NCBI GenBank assembly: GCA_902799985.1
Contig: CADCCR010000012.1
Location: 1 to 39,947 of the forward strand
Reading direction: 5' to 3'
Length of the DNA stretch: 39,947 nucleotides
Source: an uncultured Bacteroidales bacterium
GTDB taxonomy: Bacteria > Bacteroidota > Bacteroidia > Bacteroidales > Bacteroidaceae
Every line of letters begins with the position of its first letter. Positions within the stretch are counted from its first letter, which is position 1. Below are positions 23,966 through 31,050 of the stretch, piece after piece. The notes below the pieces were generated by a model, which was given only the letters and a program-made list of their open reading frames with translations, did no database searches and was not told the DNA's origin. Made by a program: the position numbers and the translations under genes.

Positions 23966-25387
23966 ATGTCAACAAGAAGAGATTTTCTTAAGGGTGTCAG
24001 CCTCGCTACGGCAGGCATGACCTTGAACCCTGCCAGTGTGTTTGCCATGACGAGCAAAGAAACCAAGCAGGCTAAGAGTGAGAAGGTGAAGATTGCCTAC
24101 ATCGGCATCGGCAACCGCGGACAACAGAACATCGACGAGTTTGCCAAGACGAACATGGTGGACGTCGTGGCTCTCTGCGACGTGGACCTGCAGGGCAAGC
24201 AGTGTGAGAAGGTGCTGAAGATGTACCCCGATGCCAAGCGGTTCACCGATTTCCGTAAGCTGTTCGACGAGTACAGCGACAAGTTCGACGCCGTGGCTGT
24301 CAGCGTGCCCGACCACACACACTTCTTCGTCTGCATGGCTGCCATGAAGCACGGCAAGCATGTCTATTGCGAGAAGCCCCTCATCCGTACCTTCCAGGAG
24401 GGCGAGATTCTCATCGAGATGGCCAACCGCCACCCGGAACTCGTCACACAGGTGGGCAACCAGGGTCACTCCGAAGGCAACTACTTCCAGTTCAAGGCTT
24501 GGCTGGAAGCCGGCATCATCAAGGATGTGACGAAGGTGGTGGCTCACATGAACAACGACCGCCGCTGGCACAAGTACGACTGGAACATGACGAAGATGCC
24601 CGAGGGCGACCCCATCCCCGAAGGCATGGACTACGACACATGGCACGGCGGTATCCGCTATCATAACTTCAGCAAGCTCTACCACCAAGGCGACTGGCGC
24701 AGCTGGTACGACTTCGGTATGGGTGCCTTGGGCGACTGGGGCGCACATCTGCTCGACACTGTCCATGAGTTCCTCAACCTCGGACTGCCCTACGAAATCA
24801 ACATGAAGTATGCGAAGAACCACAACGAGTTCTTCTATCCCTTCAGCAGCACCATCGAGTTCCGCTTCGGTGCACGCGGCAACATGCCTCCCTGCGACGT
24901 CATCTGGTACGACGGCGTTGACAATCTGCCGCCGCTGCCCGAAGGATATGGCGAGAGCAAACTCGCCGACGGCATCCCCGCAAGCGGTCAGGGCGAATAC
25001 ACACAGCAGAAAATCAACCCTGGTAAGATCATTTATGGCCGCGACCTCACCTTCAAGGGAGCAAGCCACGGCAGCACACTCGAAATCATCCCGAAGGAGA
25101 AGGCAGAAGCCATGAAGGACAAACTGCCCGTTGTGCCCAAGAGCCCGAGCAACCACTATGTCAACTTCCTGCGTGCCTGTCAGGGAATAGAGAAGACGCG
25201 CTCGCCCTTCCAGATTGCCGGCGTGCTCTGCCAGGTCTTCTGCCTCGGCGTCATCACCCAGCGCCTCAACACCCAGCTCTTCTTCGACCCACGCACCAAG
25301 AAGTTCACCAACAACGAGTTCGCCAACGCCATGCTCAGCGGCATGCCCCCGCGCAGAGGATGGGAAGATTTTTACAAGATTGACTAA
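23966..25387 (+). CDS. Tat-exported Gfo/Idh/MocA family oxidoreductase
   Basis: A 473-residue sugar oxidoreductase. The start STRRDFLKGVSLATAGMTL is a twin-arginine type signal. The Rossmann motif is IAYIGIGNRGQQ at about residues 45-56; the family EKPL motif follows at about 135. The C-terminal domain has DTWHGGIRYHNF and GMGALGDWGAHLLD. In Bacteroides, paralogues of this kind oxidise glycosides at C3 and work with DUF1080 proteins that split the 3-keto product; the neighbouring DUF1080 gene fits that scheme, though the substrate here is inferred. First gene of a probable four-gene unit. Confidence 0.88.
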   Translation: MSTRRDFLKGVSLATAGMTLNPASVFAMTSKETKQAKSEKVKIAYIGIGNRGQQNIDEFAKTNMVDVVALCDVDLQGKQCEKVLKMYPDAKRFTDFRKLFDEYSDKFDAVAVSVPDHTHFFVCMAAMKHGKHVYCEKPLIRTFQEGEILIEMANRHPELVTQVGNQGHSEGNYFQFKAWLEAGIIKDVTKVVAHMNNDRRWHKYDWNMTKMPEGDPIPEGMDYDTWHGGIRYHNFSKLYHQGDWRSWYDFGMGALGDWGAHLLDTVHEFLNLGLPYEINMKYAKNHNEFFYPFSSTIEFRFGARGNMPPCDVIWYDGVDNLPPLPEGYGESKLADGIPASGQGEYTQQKINPGKIIYGRDLTFKGASHGSTLEIIPKEKAEAMKDKLPVVPKSPSNHYVNFLRACQGIEKTRSPFQIAGVLCQVFCLGVITQRLNTQLFFDPRTKKFTNNEFANAMLSGMPPRRGWEDFYKID

Positions 25388-25455
25388 ACTAGTCGTTTAG
25401 GGGATTAGTTGTTTGGTCGTTTAGGGTAATAGCCAACGGCCACAGCTATCTTCCC

Positions 25456-25503
25456 CAAACGACCAAACGACCAAACGACCAAACGACAAAACGACCAAAC
25501 GAC
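25456..25503. repeat. 8-bp microsatellite before the DUF1080 gene
   Basis: Six units of CAAACGAC (one AAAACGAC) end five bases before the ATG at 25509. An inverted form (TTGTTTGGTCGTTTAGG) lies at about 25408-25424 just after the preceding stop, so the gap can fold into a hairpin holding the translation start region. Confidence 0.85.
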
Positions 25504-25508
25504 AAAAT

Positions 25509-26267
25509 ATGAAAAAGATAATATTAGCCCTGGCGATGCTGGCCGTGCTGCCTGCATCTGCAAAAGTAAAGAAAGTAGTGACTGAGCCTGCTCCGGTTCC
25601 CACAACGGACAACGTACTCACCGAACAGGAGCAGCGCGAAGGCTGGAAGCTCCTTTGGGACGGCAAGACGACGAACGGCTGGCGCGGTGCCAAGATTCAG
25701 ACCTTCCCCGAGAAAGGCTGGCGCATCGAGGACGGCGTGCTCAAGGTGGAGAAGGCCAACGGTGCCGAGAGCGGCAACGGCGGCGACATCGTCACCGAAA
25801 AGAACTACCACAACTTCATCCTAAAGGTCGATTTCAAGATTACCGAAGGCGCCAACAGCGGCATCAAGTACTTCGTTGACCCCGACATGAACCTGGGCGA
25901 GGGCAGCGCCATCGGCTGCGAGTTCCAGATCCTCGACGACCTGCGTCACCCCGATGCCAAGCTCGGCGTGAAGGGCAACCGCAAGCTCGGCTCGCTCTAC
26001 GACCTCATCCCTGCTCCCGAGCAGAAGCCTTTCGACATCACCACATGGAACACCGCCATGGTCATCGTCAAGGACAGTCACGTAGAGCACTGGCTGAACG
26101 GCGTGAAGATGCTTGAGTACGAGCGCAACAACCAGGAGTGGAACGCACTCGTGGCCTACAGCAAATACAAGAACTGGCCCAACTTCGGCAACCGCGACGG
26201 CCGCATCCTCCTGCAGGACCACGGCGACGAAGTATGGTTCAAGAACGTGAAGATTAAGGAACTGTAA
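25509..26267 (+). CDS. DUF1080 (3-keto-glycoside lyase/hydrolase-type) secreted protein
   Basis: A 252-residue secreted protein with a Sec signal (LPASA) and a concanavalin-like beta-sandwich DUF1080 domain over about residues 45-252. Typical blocks are [54 protein letters not shown] and [18 protein letters not shown]. Members of this family cleave 3-keto glycosides by lyase or hydrolase activity. It lies 121 bp after the Gfo/Idh gene and 79 bp before GH92; both junctions hold tandem repeats. Confidence 0.88.
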   Translation: MKKIILALAMLAVLPASAKVKKVVTEPAPVPTTDNVLTEQEQREGWKLLWDGKTTNGWRGAKIQTFPEKGWRIEDGVLKVEKANGAESGNGGDIVTEKNYHNFILKVDFKITEGANSGIKYFVDPDMNLGEGSAIGCEFQILDDLRHPDAKLGVKGNRKLGSLYDLIPAPEQKPFDITTWNTAMVIVKDSHVEHWLNGVKMLEYERNNQEWNALVAYSKYKNWPNFGNRDGRILLQDHGDEVWFKNVKIKEL

Positions 26268-26269
26268 TA

Positions 26270-26338
26270 CTAGGGATTCCTAGGAAAGCCTAGGGATTCC
26301 TAGAGATTCCTAGGAAAGCCTAGGATATCCTAAAAAGC
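26270..26338. repeat. 10-bp repeat between DUF1080 and GH92 genes
   Basis: Six ten-base units (CTAGGGATTC, CTAGGAAAGC, CTAGGGATTC, CTAGAGATTC, CTAGGAAAGC, CTAGGATATC) plus a partial one start three bases after the DUF1080 stop codon and end just before GH92. CCTAGG cores are palindromic. Confidence 0.85.
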
Positions 26339-26346
26339 AACACACA

Positions 26347-28647
26347 ATGAAAAAACTCTTTCTGGCAGCCATTGCCACATTCCTTTGCGTAAACACTTAC
26401 GCTATAGACGACCCCGTGCAGTACGTCAATCCCCTCGTCGGCTCGCACTCCACGCATGGCCTCTCCACGGGCAACACCTATCCTGCCATCGCCCTGCCTT
26501 GGGGCATGAACTTCTGGACGCCACAGACCGGCAAGATGGGCGACGGATGGTGCTACACCTATGATGCCGAGAAGATACGCGGCTTCAAGCAGACCCACCA
26601 GCCAAGCCCCTGGATGAACGACTACGCTATGTTCAACATCATGCCCGAATGCGGCGACGCTCCCATCTATGATGAGAACAAAAGAGCAAGCTGGTTCAGC
26701 CACAAGGCCGAGGTGAGCAAGCCACATTATTATAAGGTATATCTCGCCGACTACGACATCACGACGGAGATAGCCCCGACGAGCCGTGCCGCCATCTTCC
26801 GCTTCACCTGTGCCGAAGGCAAGAACTTCGTCATTGTCGATGCCTTCGACCGCGGTTCCTACGTCAAGGTCATCCCAGGCGAGAACAAGGTGGTGGGCTA
26901 CACGACACGCAACAGCGGCGGCGTGCCCGAAGGCTTCAAGAACTACTTCGTCCTGCAGTTCGACCGTCCCTTCATCTACACATCGACAGCCGACGAAGGC
27001 AAGGAGAGCAAGAACCTCGAGATGCAGAGCAAGCATGCCGCAGCCGCGGTGGGCTTCCAGACGAAGCGCGGCGAACAGCTCAACGTGCGCGTTGCCAGCT
27101 CGTTCATCAGCATTGAGCAGGCCGAACAGAACCTCAAGGAACTTGCTGGTAAGACGCTCGAAGAGGTTGCTGAAGCAGGACGCCAAGAGTGGAACAAGGT
27201 GCTGAGCGTCATCGACGTGGACGACAACAGCGATGTTGACCGCCTGCGCACCTTCTACAGCTGCCTCTACCGCAGCACCCTCTTCCCCCGCAGCTTCTAC
27301 GAAATCAACGCGAAGGGCGAAGTCGTGCACTACAGCCCGTACAACGGACAAGTGCTGCCCGGCTATCTCTTTGCCGATACAGGCTTCTGGGACACCTTCA
27401 GAGCGTTGTTCCCCTTGGTCAACCTCATGTATCCCAGCATGAGCCAAAAGATGCAGGAAGGTTGGGCGAATGCCTTCAAGGAGAGCGGCTTCCTGCCCGA
27501 ATGGAGCGCTCCCGGCCATCGTGCCTGCATGGTGGGCAACAACTCGGCGAGCGTCGTGGCCGATGCCTACCTCAAAGGCATTCGCGGATACGACATCGAT
27601 GCCCTTTGGGAAGCCGTCAAGCATGGTGCCAACGCCGACCTGCCCCGCACGACCAGCGGCCGCAAGCAGTGGCAGACCTACAACAAGCTGGGCTACGTCC
27701 CCTACGACAGCATCAACGAGAGCGCGGCACGTACCCTGGAGTATGCCTTCGACGACTGGAGCATCTACAAGCTCGGTCAGGCGCTGGGCAAGCCTGAGAA
27801 GGAAATCAAAGTGTATGCCGAACACGCCTTCAACTATAAGAACCTCTTCGACAAGAGCCACAACCTGATGCGCGGCAAGCTGGCCAACGGCGAGTGGGCA
27901 CCGAACTTCAACCCCTTCAAGTGGGGCGATGCCTTCACCGAGGGCAACAGCTGGCACTACTCTTGGAGCGTCTTCCACGACCCACAGGGCCTCATCGACC
28001 TCATGGGCGGCAAGGACGTCTTCAACCAGATGCTGGACAGCGTGTTCATCCTGCCTCCCATCTTCGACGACAGCTACTACGGCGGCGTCATCCACGAGAT
28101 ACGCGAGATGCAGATTATGAACATGGGCAACTACGCACACGGCAACCAGCCCATCCAGCACATGATATATATGTACGCGTATAGCGGACAGCCCTGGAAG
28201 AGTCAGTACTGGCTGCGCGAGACGATGAACCGCATGTACAACGCCCATGCCGACGGCTATTGCGGCGACGAGGACAACGGGCAGACATCGGCTTGGTACA
28301 TCTTCACGGCGATGGGCTTCTATCCCGTATGCCCGGGCAGCGGCGAGTATGTGCTTGGAGCGCCTTACTTCAAGAAGATGACGCTGCACCTCGAGAACGG
28401 CAAGGACGTGGTCATCACGGCTCCCCAGCAGAGCGACGCGAACCGCTACGTCGGCTCTCTCCGCGTGAACGGCACGGCGTACGACAAGAACTACGTGAAC
28501 CACACCGACCTCCTCGGCGGCATGAAGATGGACTACACCATGCAGTCCGAGCCCAACCGCCAGCGCGGTACATCGGCCGAGGCAGCTCCCTATTCCTTCA
28601 GCAAGGAGTACAAGCCTGCCGCAGCCAAAGGAAAGAAAAAGAAATAA
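26347..28647 (+). CDS. GH92 exo-alpha-mannosidase
   Basis: A 766-residue glycoside hydrolase family 92 enzyme, a calcium-dependent exo-acting alpha-mannosidase. A Sec signal precedes VQYVNPLVGSHSTHGLSTGN. Family blocks are NTYPAIALPWGMNFW, FKQTHQPSPWMNDY, the catalytic-acid region EGNSWHYSWSVFHD at about residue 530 and CGDEDNGQTSAWYIFTAMG at about 640. Length is normal for the family; a Lys-rich tail (KGKKKK) is unusual. It is followed by a GH76 endo-alpha-mannanase-type gene, so the pair may degrade alpha-mannan such as that of fungal walls or host N-glycans; no SusC/SusD pair is present in the window. Confidence 0.93.
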   Translation: MKKLFLAAIATFLCVNTYAIDDPVQYVNPLVGSHSTHGLSTGNTYPAIALPWGMNFWTPQTGKMGDGWCYTYDAEKIRGFKQTHQPSPWMNDYAMFNIMPECGDAPIYDENKRASWFSHKAEVSKPHYYKVYLADYDITTEIAPTSRAAIFRFTCAEGKNFVIVDAFDRGSYVKVIPGENKVVGYTTRNSGGVPEGFKNYFVLQFDRPFIYTSTADEGKESKNLEMQSKHAAAAVGFQTKRGEQLNVRVASSFISIEQAEQNLKELAGKTLEEVAEAGRQEWNKVLSVIDVDDNSDVDRLRTFYSCLYRSTLFPRSFYEINAKGEVVHYSPYNGQVLPGYLFADTGFWDTFRALFPLVNLMYPSMSQKMQEGWANAFKESGFLPEWSAPGHRACMVGNNSASVVADAYLKGIRGYDIDALWEAVKHGANADLPRTTSGRKQWQTYNKLGYVPYDSINESAARTLEYAFDDWSIYKLGQALGKPEKEIKVYAEHAFNYKNLFDKSHNLMRGKLANGEWAPNFNPFKWGDAFTEGNSWHYSWSVFHDPQGLIDLMGGKDVFNQMLDSVFILPPIFDDSYYGGVIHEIREMQIMNMGNYAHGNQPIQHMIYMYAYSGQPWKSQYWLRETMNRMYNAHADGYCGDEDNGQTSAWYIFTAMGFYPVCPGSGEYVLGAPYFKKMTLHLENGKDVVITAPQQSDANRYVGSLRVNGTAYDKNYVNHTDLLGGMKMDYTMQSEPNRQRGTSAEAAPYSFSKEYKPAAAKGKKKK

Positions 28648-28654
28648 CCACTCG

Positions 28655-28725
28655 TGGGCCATGTAGGACTCATAGGCTCTCCAAGACCTATGGGCCCTAT
28701 AAGTCCCATAAGCCCATTAAACAAA
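28655..28725. repeat. degenerate 9-10 bp repeat between GH92 and GH76 genes
   Basis: Variants of CATAGG, CCTATGGGCC, CTATAAGTCC and CATAAGCCC fill the gap, including GGGCCC and inverted TATGGG/CCCATA pairs. As at the other junctions of this gene group, the unit sequence is unique to this gap. Confidence 0.65.
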
Positions 28726-28732
28726 AGAACTA

Positions 28733-30181
28733 ATGAAACGCCTATCAATCCTCCTGTTCGCCTTGCTTTTGGGAACAGGCTATGCCAGCGCTCAGTTCGC
28801 CATCACCTACGACGACGAAGCAGAGTGGAAAGCCTACGACGACTTCAACAACGCGTTCCTCGACAAGACACGCTACATCTACAAGGCAGACACCAAGCAG
28901 CCCAATGCCGACCATCGTGGCAACGGCTACCGCGACAACGACGTCTCGGGCTGTGCCGCCGCTATCTGGTGCCAGGCCATCATGTACGATATGGTCATCA
29001 ACGCCTATCGCCGAGCCCAAGCAGAGGGTGATGAAGCACGCATGAAGACGTACAAGACGTTGCACGGACGCCTGTACTCCGGCGAGAAGTCGCACTATGT
29101 CGGCTTCAACTTCGACGACCCAAACACGAACAACGGCTGGTTCGTCTACGACGATATCATGTGGTGGACCTGTGCCTTGGCGCGTGCCTACGAGACATTC
29201 GGCACGAAGGCCTACCTCACGTACTCCGAGAAGAGCTTCTGTCGCGTTTGGTACGGTTCGGCTAAGGTCGGCGACGACGGCTCGTATGCCGACCCTGCTC
29301 GCTTCGAAGGCAAGTACGGCGGCGGCATGTTCTGGGAGTGGCAGCCCATCAGCAACCCCAAGCCTCACCAGCCCGGCGACTTCCGTTCCGCCTGCATCAA
29401 CTTCCCCACCGTCATCGCAGCCTGCTTGCTTCATCGGCTTGTGCCAGAGGGACGTACTCCTCCGACCACGGCTCGACCCACGCAGCAAACGAAGGAATGG
29501 TACTTGGAAAAGGCAAAGGAAGTCTATGCCTGGGCCGACGCGACGCTCGTCAAAGATGGTCGCGTGGCCGACGGCATTCATGGCGGCGGTGCGGAGTTCA
29601 GCGACCACCTCTACAACCAAGCCACCTACATCGGAGCCAGTTGCATGCTCTACCTGCTGACGAACGAAATCAGCTACCTGACGAAAGCAAGGAAAGCCGC
29701 AGACTATGTGATGAGCAACATGTGCTCCAGCGGCATCCTCAAGTACGAGAAAGGTTACGAGCAGGGCATCTATGCAGCCATCTATGCCCAGTACATGAAG
29801 ATACTGATTTACGACTGCAATCTGAGTCTTGCCCTGACGAGGAAGTACCTGATGCACATCCAGCGCAACATCCAGAAGGCATACACCAACATGGACTCTG
29901 GCCGCGGCATACAGATAGGCGATTTCTCTAAGACAACCGGCTCGGACGCCGTGGTGGAGAGCTATGGAGCCAGCGGCATGCCGGCCCTCATGCTGATGTT
30001 CCCTGCCAGCGACACCGCCGATCCCATCGGCATCGTCAAGGAGAGAAGGGAATACGACGGCCCGTCGGATGTCTATACTCCCGACGGCAAACTGGTGATG
30101 AAGAACGCAACTCCCGAGCAGGTGAACCAGCTCGACAGCGGCCTCTACATCTTCCAACGCAAGAAGATATTCGTGCGGTAA
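28733..30181 (+). CDS. GH76 alpha-1,6-mannanase-type hydrolase with C-terminal secretion-like tail
   Basis: A 482-residue GH76 protein. After a Sec signal (YASAQ) comes an alpha/alpha barrel with the paired Asp of the family in VYDDIMWWTCALARAYE (about residues 140-155) and YNQATYIGASCMLY at about 295. GH76 enzymes cut internal alpha-1,6-mannosidic bonds. The final 45 or so residues (DVYTPDGKLVMKN, SGLYIFQRKKIFVR) look like the short C-terminal tail of type IX secreted or surface proteins in Prevotella-like bacteria. It is the last gene of the Gfo/Idh-DUF1080-GH92 unit and is followed by a strong terminator. Confidence 0.88.
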   Translation: MKRLSILLFALLLGTGYASAQFAITYDDEAEWKAYDDFNNAFLDKTRYIYKADTKQPNADHRGNGYRDNDVSGCAAAIWCQAIMYDMVINAYRRAQAEGDEARMKTYKTLHGRLYSGEKSHYVGFNFDDPNTNNGWFVYDDIMWWTCALARAYETFGTKAYLTYSEKSFCRVWYGSAKVGDDGSYADPARFEGKYGGGMFWEWQPISNPKPHQPGDFRSACINFPTVIAACLLHRLVPEGRTPPTTARPTQQTKEWYLEKAKEVYAWADATLVKDGRVADGIHGGGAEFSDHLYNQATYIGASCMLYLLTNEISYLTKARKAADYVMSNMCSSGILKYEKGYEQGIYAAIYAQYMKILIYDCNLSLALTRKYLMHIQRNIQKAYTNMDSGRGIQIGDFSKTTGSDAVVESYGASGMPALMLMFPASDTADPIGIVKERREYDGPSDVYTPDGKLVMKNATPEQVNQLDSGLYIFQRKKIFVR

Positions 30182-30200
30182 TCGCCTTCGGAACACGCTT

Positions 30201-30252
30201 AAATCCTCAGCAACAGGCAGAGTCCTTCTCGCCTGCATGCTGAGGATTTTTT
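30201..30252 (+). terminator. rho-independent terminator after the GH76 gene
   Basis: AAATCCTCAGCA (30201-30212) pairs perfectly with TGCTGAGGATTT (30238-30249); an inner CAGGC/GCCTG stem extends it. A run of six T ends at 30252. It lies 20 bases after the GH76 stop codon. Confidence 0.85.
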
Positions 30253-30278
30253 GTATCCTGGCAACAAATGCCTCAGCC

Positions 30279-30388
30279 TCAAGAAGAGAATCTCTCAGCT
30301 TCAAGGGAAGAACCTCTTAGTTTCAAGAAGAGAATCTCTCAGCTTCAAGAAGAGAATCTCACAGCTTCAAGAAGAGAATCTCTCAGCC
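30279..30388. repeat. 22-bp tandem array, family C, five units
   Basis: Units start at 30279, 30301, 30323, 30345 and 30367 with core TCAAGAAGAGAATCTCTCAG plus two bases. AGAGA-A-TCTCT is an inverted repeat in each good unit; the second unit is diverged. It opens an 869-bp gene-free interval (30182-31050) made almost entirely of 21-22 bp periodic sequence. Confidence 0.93.
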
Positions 30389-30502
30389 GCAGGCGAGCAA
30401 TTCCCTTATATTGCTGTCTGGTGCTTTTCCCCGTGCAGCAATAATTTCCGGCGTATAAGCTCGCAATTTCCTCGTCGCGCTGGTACTTTTCCTTCGCGGC
30501 AG

Positions 30503-30607
30503 GGAACAAAACTATTTCCAAGGCTTGGAAATATATTTCAGAGGCTTGGAAATATATTTTAAAGCTTTGGAAATATATTTCCGTGCCACTGAAAAAGTTT
30601 TGTTTCG
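30503..30607. repeat. family B repeat element, second copy (21-bp units)
   Basis: Three 21-bp units start at 30525, 30546 and 30567 with core TTGGAAATATATTT, the same as at 16040-16102. Flanks GGAACAAAACTATTTCC and ACTGAAAAAGTTTTGTTTCG are partly inverted copies of each other and match the flanks of the first copy. This copy is not next to an evident promoter. Confidence 0.88.
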
Positions 30608-30615
30608 AGCGGCAA

Positions 30616-30857
30616 AGGATTTTGCATCGGACGGCGAAGAATTTTGCATCAAGCGGCGAAGGATTTTGCATCGAGCAGCGAAGGATTGTATGTCGGGCGG
30701 CGGAGGATTTTGCATCGGGCAGCGGAGAATTTAGCATTGGGCGGCGGAGGATTTTGCATCGAGCGGCGGAGGATTTTGCATCGAGCGACGAAGGTTTTTG
30801 TGGCGTGCGGCGGAGGATTTTATATAGGGCGGCGAAGGATTTTGCATCGGGCGGTTT
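30616..30857. repeat. 22-bp tandem array, family D, eleven units
   Basis: Eleven units of exactly 22 bases start at 30616 and then every 22 bases to 30836. The core is AGGATTTTGCATCGAGCGGC plus two bases, with variants at most positions. Since 22 is not divisible by three and the unit has no stop in most frames, open frames appear on both strands; their products are a repeated Arg/Ala/Phe-rich peptide in rotating frames, and I do not regard them as genes. Confidence 0.93.
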
Positions 30858-30869
30858 GGAACTATGCTC

Positions 30870-30957
30870 CAGGCTGGGAGAGTGCCTGCTTCTTGTTCGG
30901 GTGGGGCTTCCCCAAGGCTGGGAGAAAGGTCGCCAAGGGGCTTGGAGAGGGACATAA
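30870..30957. repeat. degenerate 44-bp (2 x 22) repeat after family D
   Basis: AGGCTGGGAGA at 30871 recurs at 30915, a 44-base step, and a related AGGGGCTTGGAGAGG follows 21 bases later. The period again equals two 22-bp units. Confidence 0.55.
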
Positions 30958-31014
30958 TACGTTAATCAATTATAATAAATGCGTCGCGATGGTGGGATAT
31001 TCCGTAAAAAGTCG

Positions 31015-31022
31015 TACCTTTG
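31015..31022 (+). promoter_or_regulatory. -7 box of the DUF2723 gene
   Basis: TACCTTTG matches TAnnTTTG and lies 28 bases before the ATG at 31051. No clear -33 box is present; the upstream edge is the end of the 22-bp repeat region. Confidence 0.55.
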
Positions 31023-31050
31023 CACGGAATTTGACATTATAATAAAATAA

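Noticed and set aside
30345..31042. Long open frames on both strands through the family B/C/D arrays
   Set aside because: They arise because the 22-bp unit lacks stops; the predicted peptides are rotating-frame repeats, and frames overlap on both strands with no promoter or known domain.
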